Below, in pieces: positions 17,123 to 25,797 of a DNA stretch of 41,958 bases. Position numbers and translations under genes: made by a program. Below the pieces are notes generated by a model that ran no database searches, was not told where the DNA came from, and was given only the letters and a program-made list of their open reading frames with translations. The stretch spans positions 1 through 41,958 of the forward strand of contig JAUXAL010000031.1 in assembly GCA_030619925.1 (NCBI GenBank), given 5' to 3'. The stretch is from Phycisphaerae bacterium (GTDB taxonomy: Bacteria; Planctomycetota; Phycisphaerae; Sedimentisphaerales; Anaerobacaceae). Position 1 is the first letter of the stretch; the number at the start of each line of letters is the position of its first letter.

Positions 17123-17400
17123 TTCGTTTGTTCTAATTGCCGATACTATACTCTCCAGGTACCTGGTTATCAAGAGAATCTATGAGTGGTAGCCACTGAA
17201 TGAGCGAAGCGAATGAAGTAGATGGAAAAAATGTTTCAACAAACAGAGCATTATAGCAAAACCCGTGGCTTTCTATTGATGCCATAGGCTATGGTCGACA
17301 GCATCTGCAAAGGCGGATAACTATAAGTTATCCCATAACCCCGTAAAAGTCATGTTGTCAAAGCCGAAAACGCAACTTTGCACAGGTTTTGGGATAGGTT
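17123..17400. other. Gene-free spacer with decayed repeats
   Basis: No gene is seen. The motif TACCTGGTTATCAAGAGAATC (17159-17179) recurs in shortened form at 18036-18051 and in altered form at 18185-18210, so copies lie on both sides of the PadR gene. They look like remnants of an element. Confidence 0.45.
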
Positions 17401-17576
17401 TAACACCTAATATACTTAGGTATTGTGCCGGCACCAACCCATCAAAAAGTCAGCACTTCCAATTTCCATGTTCTAAGTAACACCTAATATGCTTAGGTAT
17501 TGTGCCGGCACCAACCTATCAAAAAGTCAGCACTTCCAATTTCCATGTTCTAAATAATACCTAAGATACTTAGGTA
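17401..17576. repeat. 77-bp tandem array of PadR-type palindromes
   Basis: Two successive 77-base units start at 17401 and 17478, and a third begins at 17555. Each opens with a palindrome of the type ACCTAA-5-TTAGGT (17404-17421, 17481-17498, 17558-17576). The first two also carry a perfect GTGCCGGCAC palindrome (17425-17434, 17502-17511) and an almost identical tail. The third palindrome overlaps the TAA of the PadR gene. The same palindrome lies in the PadR promoter region (17939-17963). Confidence 0.9.
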
Positions 17577-17896
17577 ATGGCAATTAGCTTATTCATATTT
17601 TTTGAAAAAACGAGCCATTCGGTTCGGTTTGCCAAAAGTAGTTTTTTTCCTTTTGCGGTTAGAGAATAATACTTTCTCTTTCTTGAAAGTCCAGCAGGTT
17701 TCCGTTTGCTTTTAATCAGTCCTGCTTTTTCCATCTTGTGCAGGGCTGTATAAACGGCTGATTGACGCCATTGGAAAAAGCCTTTTGTTTTTTGATGAGC
17801 TGTCTGGATAAGCGCGTAGCCGTACATTTGCTGCTTTTCGAGCATTGAAAGAATCACAAATTTGATGCTCCCTTTTATAATCTGCTGGTAAAACAT
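17570..17896 (-). CDS. PadR-family transcriptional regulator
   Basis: A 108-residue winged-helix repressor of the PadR group. The N-terminal I-K-G-S-I-K-F-V-I-L-S-M-L-E start, M-Y-G-Y-A-L-I-Q in helix 2, the recognition helix Q-S-A-V-Y-T-A-L-H-K-M-E-K-A-G-L-I and the wing R-K-Y-Y-S-L-T-A-K-G-K-K are all typical. The C-terminal part is short, as in the PadR-s2 subfamily. AAAGGAG precedes the ATG. A 10-bp-arm palindrome (17939-17963) sits 43 bases upstream, and three more copies begin at its stop codon, strongly suggesting autoregulation. No efflux partner is adjacent, which is unusual for the family. Confidence 0.93.
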   Translation of the reverse strand: MFYQQIIKGSIKFVILSMLEKQQMYGYALIQTAHQKTKGFFQWRQSAVYTALHKMEKAGLIKSKRKPAGLSRKRKYYSLTAKGKKLLLANRTEWLVFSKNMNKLIAIT

Positions 17897-17938
17897 CTAC
17901 GGTCTCCTTTCATTATAGTAGAAGGATGAATATATAAA

Positions 17939-17963
17939 TAATACCTAATATACTTAGGTATTA
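17939..17963. promoter_or_regulatory. PadR operator candidate
   Basis: TAATACCTAA and TTAGGTATTA form perfect 10-base arms around TATAC. PadR proteins classically bind palindromes of the ATGT-N8-ACAT or related AT-rich type; this one is different in sequence but has the same symmetry. Its location 43 bases upstream of the PadR start, and its recurrence in the downstream array, make it the likely binding site. Confidence 0.75.
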
Positions 17964-18118
17964 TTTGAAAATCAACCAAAAAAGAGCAGAAACACAAACA
18001 AAAAGGGAGCAGGAGCACAAATATGGCAGACGGTTATCAAGAGAATCTACATGGTATGCCGCGCAGCGCCCCTTACGGGACTTACGGCAGTGGCACGAAA
18101 GGCGAAGCACCACTTGTC

Positions 18119-18138
18119 ATTCCTGCGTAAGCAGGAAT
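18119..18138. repeat. Dispersed palindrome ATTCCTGCGTAAGCAGGAAT
   Basis: A variant of the ATTCCC-N8-GGGAAT palindrome found at 12183 and 17072. It carries compensating changes in both arms (CCTGC/GCAGG), so pairing is maintained. Confidence 0.7.
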
Positions 18139-18250
18139 CCAGCCTTTCATGAATAGGGTGTGTAACTTACTTGCTATACTCTGCAAGTACCTGATTATCA
18201 ATAAAATCTACACAGTATGCCTTAGGGCAGTCGCGGCAAAGAAATGTAGG

Positions 18251-18307
18251 GTGCGATACTCGTGCTTCGTAGCGATGCTAACTTCGCAGAGTAGCATTTC
18301 GCACCAC
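18251..18307. repeat. 57-bp palindromic repeat, left copy
   Basis: The sequence runs from GTGCGATACTCGTGC to TTTCGCACCAC. It has complementary ends (GTGCGA / TCGCAC) and an inner hairpin, so it could fold as a MITE-like cruciform. It is identical to 19448-19504 except for one base (T or A near the centre). Confidence 0.85.
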
Positions 18308-18331
18308 TTGTCTTGCACATGCAGAAATAAC

Positions 18332-18360
18332 TTGACATCTCTCCACACTTTGAATATTCT
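18332..18360 (+). promoter_or_regulatory. Sigma-70 promoter candidate
   Basis: TTGACA (18332-18337) and TATTCT (18355-18360) are separated by exactly 17 bases. It lies between the left 57-bp repeat and the phospholipase-like gene and would read into it after about a 150-base leader. Confidence 0.4.
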
Positions 18361-18512
18361 GCTCCTTAACGGAAGAAGCAGCACCGAACCTCTTACACAA
18401 AAAGAAAGAAGTCTGTATTTGGCGTTTTATAAAGGATGTATAATCGTTGTTGTGCGCAAAGTAAATAATAAGCATAACATGGGCGAGAGTAGATCTAAAG
18501 GAATAATGCAAA

Positions 18513-19433
18513 ATGAAACATACTACACATATTTACTTGGCGGCGAAGGGGATTGAGTTCCTATACGAAGGTCTGGAAAACCTGCGCTACGCAACCACGA
18601 ACCGAAGAGCGGTTTCGGCAACGAGATCAAAACGGCGGCGGGAGGGAAAGGTTCTTCAGCGAATGCTCATGCACTATCAGGATGCTATTAGCGAGGCTTC
18701 CTGGGCCCCTGATGATATCCTCAGCGACAAATCCCAATACCATACCTTCAAGCTGTTTACGGACCGGGATTTCCCTGACAGTAGTGCATTTGCGAAGGAA
18801 ATTCATGGCGGTCAATACTATCGAGCCTCCGGCGGTGGCGGTCTTCCCTATAAGGTGGACCATCTTGCGCGGGTTATATCAGACATGAATAAGTTGAGGA
18901 GATACAACGATCGCTGCTCAATGAATCAGATCATGTATCAATTCCTGCTCATATCGCATTATATCGTCGATGCCCATGTCCCAATGCATTGTGACTTGAG
19001 AGATGACCCGCCCTCAGCCAGAGACACAACCAAGCCAAGGAACGGAAACTACTACTCTGATGCTTTGCATAGTGAAATAGAACAAATTTGGGAAGATGCC
19101 GTCAAACCAGTGGCGATAGATGAGGAAATCATTAAAGCCAAACGGAAAGATGATGATAGGCCGGCGCCCTCATTGTCCCAACAAGTTCAGTTTAACGTTA
19201 CTAATGATGACCATTGCGATGAAATAATACCTTACGTGATCCCTGATAATAACTTGATGCAGTATATGATAGACTTATGTATCCAGACGAAGGAAAGAGC
19301 CCTTCAGTTATTCCCCATAGACGACCCGTTCAATTGGAACCAACAGATTTTCTCCACGATGACAAGAGAGATATTTGCCCGGACAATAGGAAATTTGATA
19401 ACGGTATGGATATGGATCTGGGGTGAAAGGTAA
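18513..19433 (+). CDS. Zinc-dependent phospholipase C / S1-P1 nuclease-like protein
   Basis: A 306-residue, mainly helical protein. The second residue block K-H-T-T-H-I-Y-L-A supplies an N-terminal His like the buried metal ligand of this superfamily. The centre holds I-S-H-Y-I-V-D-A-H-V-P-M-H (about residues 148-160), matching the H-Y-x-x-D-x-x-x-P-x-H zinc-ligand motif of bacterial phospholipase C and S1/P1 nucleases. A later D-A-L-H-S-E-I-E may add another His/Glu pair. No signal peptide is seen although characterised relatives are exported, so location is unclear. AAAGGAA precedes the ATG. The gene is bracketed by two near-identical 57-bp repeats, suggesting acquisition as a unit. Substrate unknown. 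Confidence 0.75.
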   Translation: MKHTTHIYLAAKGIEFLYEGLENLRYATTNRRAVSATRSKRRREGKVLQRMLMHYQDAISEASWAPDDILSDKSQYHTFKLFTDRDFPDSSAFAKEIHGGQYYRASGGGGLPYKVDHLARVISDMNKLRRYNDRCSMNQIMYQFLLISHYIVDAHVPMHCDLRDDPPSARDTTKPRNGNYYSDALHSEIEQIWEDAVKPVAIDEEIIKAKRKDDDRPAPSLSQQVQFNVTNDDHCDEIIPYVIPDNNLMQYMIDLCIQTKERALQLFPIDDPFNWNQQIFSTMTREIFARTIGNLITVWIWIWGER

Positions 19434-19447
19434 GAAGCCCTGCAGGC

Positions 19448-19504
19448 GTGCGATACTCGTGCTTCGTAGCGAAGCTAACTTCGCAGAGTAGCATTTCGCA
19501 CCAC
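19448..19504. repeat. 57-bp palindromic repeat, right copy
   Basis: The direct-orientation partner of the repeat at 18251-18307, differing in one of 57 bases. It begins 14 bases after the stop of the phospholipase-like gene. A reverse-oriented diverged relative lies at 32269-32329. Confidence 0.85.
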
Positions 19505-19552
19505 TGAATATTGCGTTGCCCTTCAGTCGGACGCTAAAGTCGGCGGCAAGCG

Positions 19553-20113
19553 TTACTGAACTGACAGGTTCGACGACTCCTTCAATTTGAAAATCTTTAC
19601 ACTTGGGATCCCCTCAATGAAATCTAAAATTGGCTCTGTCCCATCCTTCAAAATCTCTGATTGAGTGTCCCAGAAAGAATCGAAGATTATCATTGCATCA
19701 TCTGAATGGCGACTATATTTTTTCTTGAATGAAAGGAAGGCTTCTGCCAAGTAAACGGAGGCATTGCTTGAACAATTTTGACGAAGTATTCGCAAAAATC
19801 GATTCGCTGCCGCATAAGTAAGTACTCCTGGTCCGTAATACCAGCCCCTTCCTTTTTCAAAATCACCTCGAATATCAGGATTTCCGTGTTCATCATGGTA
19901 AGTTGAAAGAACGGCCTCAAGAATTAAAACACATGTGCCAATTTGCTCCACCAATCTGGCGACTTCCTTGATGGTGGCTCCGAATTGTAGCGTTGCTGGC
20001 TCCTTGATGTCTGCATGCATGATACCACACGAAGCCGCATCATGAGAGTAACCCAAATCAATGGCTACATGTCGACAATATCTTATATCTATATTTGCCT
20101 GATATGTAATCAT
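19553..20113 (-). CDS. Uncharacterised protein, possibly RNase H-like fold
   Basis: A 186-residue soluble protein that I do not recognise. The start V-A-I-D-L-G-Y-S-H-D-A-A-S-C-G-I resembles the first strand of RNase H-like/actin-like folds (acidic residue in I-D-L-G). L-I-L-E-A-V-L-S and G-D-F-E-K-G-R-G-W-Y-Y-G-P-G supply further acidic residues that could complete a nuclease site, somewhat like DUF429 predicted nucleases. This is inference from motif shape. The ribosome-binding site is weak (TGAG). It lies downstream of leuD on the same strand but 130 bases beyond the next small gene, so membership of the leu transcript is uncertain. Confidence 0.6.
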   Translation of the reverse strand: MITYQANIDIRYCRHVAIDLGYSHDAASCGIMHADIKEPATLQFGATIKEVARLVEQIGTCVLILEAVLSTYHDEHGNPDIRGDFEKGRGWYYGPGVLTYAAANRFLRILRQNCSSNASVYLAEAFLSFKKKYSRHSDDAMIIFDSFWDTQSEILKDGTEPILDFIEGIPSVKIFKLKESSNLSVQ

Positions 20114-20222
20114 CTCATAAGTCGAACATAATAATATACAACACTTTTTGCTAGCAATTTAGGGGCTTGGCCCTGCGGCCTTGTCTTTAGCTCTTTCGTC
20201 TATAACCTATTCTCCCAGAATT

Positions 20223-20240
20223 GGTGCGATTCATCGCACC
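20223..20240. repeat. GGTGCGA/TCGCACC hairpin
   Basis: A perfect seven-base-pair stem with a TTCA loop, just after the end of the 80-residue gene on the minus strand. The arms share G-G-T-G-C-G-A with the ends of the 57-bp repeats, so it may be a minimal member of that palindrome family. Confidence 0.5.
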
Positions 20241-20244
20241 CTAC

Positions 20245-20487
20245 CTACTTACCCAGAATCTTGTATATGGCCTGGAATTTGTCTTTGTAAGAATCTCTTT
20301 CCTCGCAGAGGGTCTGGGCCTTTCTGTATAAGTTCTCGCGCGTCAATTGTATTAGTTCACGGATAATTTCTTTATCATCTTGGCGTGCTTTCTTTTGAAG
20401 GCGTTTGAGTCTGTTAGTAATACTCCTTTGAACACCTTCGAGCTGGTTGAGCGTAATGTTATCATCAGGATTTTGCTTAGGACTCAT
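20245..20487 (-). CDS. Small charged helical protein after leuD
   Basis: An 80-residue hydrophilic protein with a very good ribosome-binding site (GGGAGGT). It starts 25 bases after the leuD stop, so it is likely co-transcribed. Composition (Lys/Arg/Glu/Gln rich, L-x-x-x-x-x-x-L spacing) predicts two amphipathic helices in a coiled-coil hairpin. No family is recognised and there is no link to leucine synthesis beyond position. Confidence 0.65.
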   Translation of the reverse strand: MSPKQNPDDNITLNQLEGVQRSITNRLKRLQKKARQDDKEIIRELIQLTRENLYRKAQTLCEERDSYKDKFQAIYKILGK

Positions 20488-20512
20488 TGTTTAAGACCTC
20501 CCGCAGATATCT

Positions 20513-20998
20513 TTAGCGTTCTTTTTGGACCAATTTGTTTATAAGACCGCCGGCTTTAATAATTTCCAGCGCAAAGTCAGGCAGCGGCTTAAAATTGATA
20601 TCAACACTGGTTGTTTTGTTCTTAATCAAGCCGGCTTTGTAATCAATTTCCAGTTCGTCGCCGTCATTGATTTTTCCGAGCGCATCCGGCGATTCTATAA
20701 TATAAAAGCCGTTATTAATGGCGTTGCGATAGAAGATTCGGGCGAAAGACTTGGCGATGACGGTTTGCACACCGACGCCTCGGATAGCCCAGACGGCGTG
20801 CTCCCTACTGGAACCACAGCCGAAGTTCTCGCCGGCGACAATCACATCACCCGGTTTGACCTTCTTGACAAACTCTACATCCAGGTCTTCGAGACAATGT
20901 TTTGCCAGCTCGGCCTCGTCGTCGGTAGTTAAATACCTCGCCGGAATAATCTCGTCGGTGTTGATATGGTCCCTATCATAAACATGCGCTACACTCAT
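20513..20998 (-). CDS. leuD: 3-isopropylmalate dehydratase small subunit
   Basis: A 161-residue swivel-domain subunit that pairs with LeuC to isomerise 2- to 3-isopropylmalate. [12 protein letters not shown] at the start and [13 protein letters not shown] near residues 57-69 are the substrate-binding signatures. The short length matches the archaeal/thermophile type (about 160-170) rather than the longer proteobacterial LeuD, in keeping with the HacA-like LeuC here. It lies 480 bases beyond leuC on the same strand. Confidence 0.95.
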   Translation of the reverse strand: MSVAHVYDRDHINTDEIIPARYLTTDDEAELAKHCLEDLDVEFVKKVKPGDVIVAGENFGCGSSREHAVWAIRGVGVQTVIAKSFARIFYRNAINNGFYIIESPDALGKINDGDELEIDYKAGLIKNKTTSVDINFKPLPDFALEIIKAGGLINKLVQKER

Positions 20999-21480
20999 CT
21001 TTATAACCTCAGATAAAAGTTTGATCTCTCGATTGTAATATTTATGTGCCTAAAGGCACGGGTCTCTTTTGTAAACATGGGCTTTGGCCATAATCTTACC
21101 TTGTAGGTTAAATCCTAAATCCTAATTTCTAAATTCTAAACAAGTACGAATTTTCAAATATCAAATGTCGTAAACATTAACTATATGGAGCCATTGTGAA
21201 ACAATTATCCATTTTCTTTGTCAGGTCTTTTTATGTTCACTTCGTTCAAATCCTAAATTCTAATATCTAAATCCTCCGCAGTCCTAGGGATTCCTTTCGG
21301 AGGACACCTTGCGGTGGAAACAATACTAAAACCTGTCCTGAGCAACGTCGAAGGATTCTAAGTTCAAATGTTCAAAACGTTATTTACTATGTTTTGAATT
21401 TTGGTCATTTGCTCGCACCTGTGGTAACGCGAGTACAGGTGAATTTGTTTAGCATTTAGAATTTAGATATTAGGATTTTT
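20999..21480. repeat. leuC-leuD spacer with CCTAAATTCTAA-type repeats
   Basis: A 480-base gap inside the leucine cluster. It holds several degenerate runs of AATCCTAAATTCTAA (21105-21150, 21245-21275, inverted near 21450-21480) and a short inverted GCCTAAAGGCAC (21048-21059). No gene with a ribosome-binding site is seen. Confidence 0.55.
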
Positions 21481-22743
21481 TCATAAGTACTTCCTTGGAT
21501 CAGCTAACTTTCCTTCTACCGCGCTTGCGGCGGCGGTGGCTGGGCTGGCTAAATAGACTTCGCTTTCCGGATGTCCCATTCGGCCGACAAAATTTCTGTT
21601 TGTTGTGCTGACGCACTTTTCGCCTGCGGCCAGAACGCCCATAAAACCGCCGAGGCACGCCCCGCAGGTTGGTGCGGCTATAACGCAGCCGGCGTCGTAG
21701 AATATGTCGAACAGGCCTTCGTCTTTTGCCTGCTTCCAGATTGTCGGCGTCGCAGGCACAACTATTGTGCGAATGGCAACTTGTTTTCCTTCGAGGATTT
21801 TTGCAACGATTCGCAGGTCCTCGATTCGGCCGTTTGTGCAGCTTCCGATATAAGCCTGGTCCATTTCTTTGCCGGCGCATTCGGCGATGGGGACACCGCC
21901 GCTCGGCAGATGCGGTAGGGCTACCATCGGCTCGATTTTTGAACAGTCGAACTCCTCGACGCCGACGTATTGGGCATCCTCATCAGATTCATACACGGTA
22001 TAATCGGTCTTTTCTTTCAGGTGCTCATCAAGATATTGCTTTGTTACCTCGTCGAAACCTATAATACCGCTCTTTGCGCCGGCTTCGATAGCCATGTTTG
22101 TTATGGTCATTCTCGCTTCGCTCGACATCTCGGCTAGGGCCGGGCCGACAAATTCCATCGCTCTGTAAAGTGCGCCGTCGGTGCCGATTCTTGCGATGAC
22201 GGCAAGGATAACGTCTTTACTATAAACGCCGGTGCCGAGCGAGCCGTTGAGCACAAACTTCATTGAAGCCGGGACCTTGAACCATAACTGTCCCGTCGCA
22301 ATTGCCGCCGCTACGTCAGTTGAGCCGATGCCGGTGCTAAATGCCGCGAATGCCCCGTAGGTACACGTGTGCGAGTCGGGTCCAACGATAACTTCGCCGG
22401 GCCGAATGTGTCCCTGTTCGGGCAGCAGTGCGTGACAGACGCCGGCCCTGCCGAGCTTGTAATAATATTTTATTTTGTGGCGCCTTGCCCATTCGTCGAG
22501 TCGTTTGTGAAGCTCGGCGCTTTTGATGTCCTTGGCCGGCTGAAAATGGTCAGGCGTTACAACGATTCTTTCCGGGTCGAACACTTTGTCGATACCTTTT
22601 TCGACGAGCATTGAAATAGCCGGCGGCGTTGTAACATCAACACACATAACAACATCGATCTTTGCATCTATAAGCTCGCCCGGCACGACTTTTTCTTTGC
22701 CGGCCGCCTTAGCCAGGATTTTCTCGGTAATTGTCATACTCAT
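21481..22743 (-). CDS. leuC: 3-isopropylmalate dehydratase large subunit
   Basis: A 420-residue aconitase-family iron-sulfur enzyme. Cluster ligands are visible in I-G-S-C-T-N-G-R (about 300) and P-T-C-G-A-C-L-G-G (about 360). [13 protein letters not shown] is the active-site His/Cys region near 120. The length and the M-T-I-T-E-K-I-L-A start match the HacA/archaeal-type LeuC that works with a separate short LeuD. It follows leuA by 136 bases on the same strand, so these two are likely one transcript. Confidence 0.95.
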   Translation of the reverse strand: MSMTITEKILAKAAGKEKVVPGELIDAKIDVVMCVDVTTPPAISMLVEKGIDKVFDPERIVVTPDHFQPAKDIKSAELHKRLDEWARRHKIKYYYKLGRAGVCHALLPEQGHIRPGEVIVGPDSHTCTYGAFAAFSTGIGSTDVAAAIATGQLWFKVPASMKFVLNGSLGTGVYSKDVILAVIARIGTDGALYRAMEFVGPALAEMSSEARMTITNMAIEAGAKSGIIGFDEVTKQYLDEHLKEKTDYTVYESDEDAQYVGVEEFDCSKIEPMVALPHLPSGGVPIAECAGKEMDQAYIGSCTNGRIEDLRIVAKILEGKQVAIRTIVVPATPTIWKQAKDEGLFDIFYDAGCVIAAPTCGACLGGFMGVLAAGEKCVSTTNRNFVGRMGHPESEVYLASPATAAASAVEGKLADPRKYL

Positions 22744-22879
22744 AGGTTTTCGTTTCTTCCCTTTCTTTTTTTACCGCGGTGTTCGCTGAGTTCACAGAGA
22801 AAAAAATCAAATGGAGATACTAGATGCCTGCATGGAGGCACAAAACGAGTATCGAGAATCAAGAATCGAGTATCAAGTT

Positions 22880-24451
22880 TTACAGTTCGACTTTTAATTC
22901 CGACGCCCCACCTTTTGTTGCAACCATTCTGTTAATTGCATCGATGTAAGCTTTCGCACTCGCTTCAATGATGTCGGTGGAGATGCCTCGGCCTATGAAG
23001 GTTCTGCCGTCTTCGGTGATTCTGACCGTTGCTTCGCCGAGTGCCTCTTTGCCGCCGGTAACTGCTCTTATTGAGTAGTTTTCGAGCTTGGGTGATTGTC
23101 CGGTGGCTTCTTTGATGGCTTCATAAGCTGCATCCACCGGGCCGTCGCCACATGCCGCGGCCTGTTTGGTTTCGTCCTTAGTTTTTATTCTGACACTTGC
23201 GGTCGGCAAAGTGCCTGTCCCGCAGGACACGTGCAGATACTGCAACTCATAAATCTGCTCTACAACATGAATCTCGTCACTGATTATGGCCGCAAGGTCC
23301 TCGTCAAAGACTTCTGTTTTCTTGTCAGCCACGGCTAAAAATCGTTCGTATGTCTTATCCAGCTCTGCTTTAGACAATGTATACCCCATCTCTTTGAGAC
23401 GATGTTGAAGGCCATGACGTCCTGTGCGCGCTGTTAGAACGACACGACTTTCGGCAAGGCCGATAGTCTCAGGCCTCATAATCTCATAAGTTTCTCGCTT
23501 TTTCAGAAACCCGTCCACGTGAATACCGGAGCTGTGGGCAAAAGCATTGCGTCCCACGACCGCTTTATTGGCAGGAACAGGCATTCCCAGCATATCAGCA
23601 ACCATTCTGCTCGTTCGATAGAACTCGCGCGTGTTGATGTTTGTTTCGACTTCTTCAAAGAAGTCACGGCGTGTATGGATTGCCATGACTACCTCTTCAA
23701 TGGCAGCGTTACCGGCCCGTTCGCCGACACCGTTGATAGTCCCTTCCACCTGGCGTGCGCCGTTCTTTACGCCTGCCAGCGAATTCGCTACAGCCATTCC
23801 CAAATCGTCGTGGCAATGCACGCTGATTATCGCCTTGGCAATGTTCGGCACATTGGCTCGAATGTCCCGGATGAGAGCACCATACTGTTCGGGTATGGAG
23901 TAACCCGTGGTGTCGGGGATGTTGACAACAGTAGCCCCCGCATCAATAACAGCCTCAAGAATCTCGTAGAGAAAGGCCCGTTCGGCCCGCCCGGAATCTT
24001 CAGCGTAAAATTCGATATCGTCGGTATATTGAGTGGTGTGCTTTACCGCCTCAACGGCCATCTTCAGGATTGTGGCCTGCTTTTCCTTCATTGTCTTGCC
24101 GTATTTATCATCTGCGAATTTTCCCGCGATGTGAATCTCGGAGACGCCGATACCCGTATGGATGCGCGACCTTTTGGCTTTTTTCAGGGCCTTTTGGCAG
24201 ATCTCGATATCGTCTTTGATGGCCCGGGTTAAGCCGCAAATGACGGGCCCTTCAATTTGTTCGGATATCAAGCGTACGGCCTCGAAATCTTCGGGTGACG
24301 AGGCGGGGAATCCAGCTTCTATTATGTCAACGTTCAGGCGTACCAACTGCCGGGCGATTTCCAGCTTCTCTCTTGCTCCCAACCGGGTCCCGGCCGCCTG
24401 CTCGCCGTCCCGTAACGTGGTATCGAAAATTTGAACTTTTTCTTTAGACAT
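22880..24451 (-). CDS. leuA: 2-isopropylmalate synthase
   Basis: A 523-residue first enzyme of leucine synthesis, condensing acetyl-CoA with 2-ketoisovalerate. The HMGL-like TIM barrel starts F-D-T-T-L-R-D-G-E-Q and includes H-C-H-D-D-L-G-M-A-V-A-N metal-binding His and G-I-H-V-D-G. The C-terminal regulatory LeuA dimer domain (about 385-523) is complete, so leucine feedback is expected. I start at ATG 24451, with GGGAGAA upstream; an open extension to 24616 lacks family character. The 24452-24740 leader holds inverted arms AATAACC/GGTTATT (24521-24527, 24648-24654), but no Leu-codon leader peptide was found, so attenuation is unproven. Confidence 0.96.
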   Translation of the reverse strand: MSKEKVQIFDTTLRDGEQAAGTRLGAREKLEIARQLVRLNVDIIEAGFPASSPEDFEAVRLISEQIEGPVICGLTRAIKDDIEICQKALKKAKRSRIHTGIGVSEIHIAGKFADDKYGKTMKEKQATILKMAVEAVKHTTQYTDDIEFYAEDSGRAERAFLYEILEAVIDAGATVVNIPDTTGYSIPEQYGALIRDIRANVPNIAKAIISVHCHDDLGMAVANSLAGVKNGARQVEGTINGVGERAGNAAIEEVVMAIHTRRDFFEEVETNINTREFYRTSRMVADMLGMPVPANKAVVGRNAFAHSSGIHVDGFLKKRETYEIMRPETIGLAESRVVLTARTGRHGLQHRLKEMGYTLSKAELDKTYERFLAVADKKTEVFDEDLAAIISDEIHVVEQIYELQYLHVSCGTGTLPTASVRIKTKDETKQAAACGDGPVDAAYEAIKEATGQSPKLENYSIRAVTGGKEALGEATVRITEDGRTFIGRGISTDIIEASAKAYIDAINRMVATKGGASELKVEL

Positions 24452-24729
24452 CTGCTTTTTCTCCCAAAATTTATACTGATTGCGGCCAATTATGCCCCAA
24501 GCAGGGTTAGAGCCTATCATAATAACCCTCTGGCTTCGATCGGCTGCGTCGGTCGTGGCCTGCGTCAGGCTGCATCGACAATGCTGTACATTGCCTGTTT
24601 CGCCTTCCTTGTCCACAATCGACTCGCTCGGTCTCTGGCCTACGAGAGGTTATTAAGATACACTCTTCAATTGCCACGAGTTTACGAAAAAAACGAAAGG
24701 ATTAAAATAGATTTTTGTTGTGGATGAAT

Positions 24730-25260
24730 TATTGCGCCTTGCGGCGCAATAGCAGCAGACTCAGGCCAAGAACAGCCTTGTGGAAAGAACAAGCTTTGTA
24801 CATTTCGTTCATAGAAGTAATTATACGATCAAAACTCATTTTTTTATAACTTTTTTTGAAAAAAAGATAAAAAAAATCTAAATTTTTTATGTGCTTAAAA
24901 AGAGTGTATAGAGGTAGCGATTCTAGTATCTAACAGCGATGCGGAGGTCTAAATCAAGGGTGTCACGGGGTACTCCACCAATAGGGGGTGAGTATTAAAC
25001 GAAGGGTCCCACATTTACCTACATAGTGGATAGACCATAGTTTTTCGCCGCTACGGCAAGGAGCTTAAGCGACAGCGGTGGTGTTAGGTCGCCCATAGGC
25101 GACAGATAGTCAACAAAAGATGTGCTGTATGAAAGGAAAACTGAAAAAGAGAGGGGAGGCACATTGTCTTTCGTGCGATGAGAGGTGGAGAAATAACGAC
25201 AATTTGTAACTATGTGCTTGAGGTAAAAAATTTAAAAAGATCTGAAACTGAAATTTGAAA
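24730..25260. other. Gene-free structured region upstream of the HEPN gene
   Basis: No protein-coding gene is seen. An A/T-rich tract (24835-24900) is followed by several clear stems: GGTCTA/TAGACC (24946-24951 with 25031-25036), an enclosed hairpin TACT-c-CACC/GGTG-AGTA (24971-24994), CCGCT/AGCGG (25048-25052 with 25074-25078) and a perfect GTCGCC-cata-GGCGAC (25088-25103). The nested arrangement suggests a structured RNA. It is not recognisably tmRNA, RNase P or a known riboswitch to me. Confidence 0.4.
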
Positions 25261-25270
25261 GGAAACATTC

Positions 25271-25747
25271 ATGTATCGGAATTTCGATTTTGCAAGAGGA
25301 TTTGCGCCAACGGTTGTCGAAGACCTACATCTTGCTGAAGAATATCTATATTTTATGAGAGATGCTCACGGATGTATATTGAAAATAGGAGCTGCATTTG
25401 AAGACCTCATTGTTCATTACGTGAGCATAAAAGAAGATATCAGTTTTCCATTTCAGCCAACGTTATGTGACTACATTAATTTGTTTGAACGTAAAGAGAG
25501 TTGCCCCAAGAAAATCATACTGGCAATGAAATATCTACGCCAGAAGCGAAACTTAGCAAATCATGAAGGCTGGAGCAGAGAATACGATGCGGAGGTATGC
25601 CTTGTGAAAATGCACAACATTTTGGCTTGGTGCATTAGAAAGTATGGACTTGGAGCTCCAACTAAATACCAAGCAGTAAATGGAATCCTTGAGCAAGACA
25701 CCGACTTCAGGGATATGTTCGAGTCTTTTTTGATTCCAGGAATTTAG
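25271..25747 (+). CDS. HEPN-fold protein with R-N-x3-H motif
   Basis: A 158-residue all-helical protein. The sequence Y-L-R-Q-K-R-N-L-A-N-H-E-G places Arg93, Asn94 and His98 in the R-N-x3-H pattern that forms the ribonuclease site of HEPN toxins and defence proteins. The surrounding helices resemble the DUF4145 domain found at the N-terminus of type I restriction HsdR subunits. GAAAGGA precedes the ATG. It is followed on the same strand, after 50 bases, by a membrane-anchored Mrr-type nuclease and preceded by a structured gene-free stretch. An RNase toxin or defence effector is the likely class; there is no adjacent MNT-type antitoxin. Confidence 0.75.
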   Translation: MYRNFDFARGFAPTVVEDLHLAEEYLYFMRDAHGCILKIGAAFEDLIVHYVSIKEDISFPFQPTLCDYINLFERKESCPKKIILAMKYLRQKRNLANHEGWSREYDAEVCLVKMHNILAWCIRKYGLGAPTKYQAVNGILEQDTDFRDMFESFLIPGI

Positions 25748-25797
25748 TTGAAGTGTTTTAGAGAAAGAATTTTATATTTTGCGAGGGAAATAAAAAG

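Noticed and set aside
17965-18156. 63-codon frame divergent from padR as a PadR target
   Set aside because: It is Gln/Arg-rich without a fold and contains the dispersed ATTCC palindrome; it looks non-coding.
18149-18556. 135-codon open frame upstream of the phospholipase-like gene
   Set aside because: It crosses a 57-bp palindromic repeat and a promoter and overlaps the start of a better-supported gene.
24452-24616. N-terminal extension of leuA or leucine leader peptide
   Set aside because: The extension lacks family similarity, and no run of Leu codons is present before the inverted repeat.
25120-25200. Group II intron-like phrases (GTGCGATGAGAGGTGGAG)
   Set aside because: No reverse transcriptase, no domain V hairpin and no intron 3' end could be identified.
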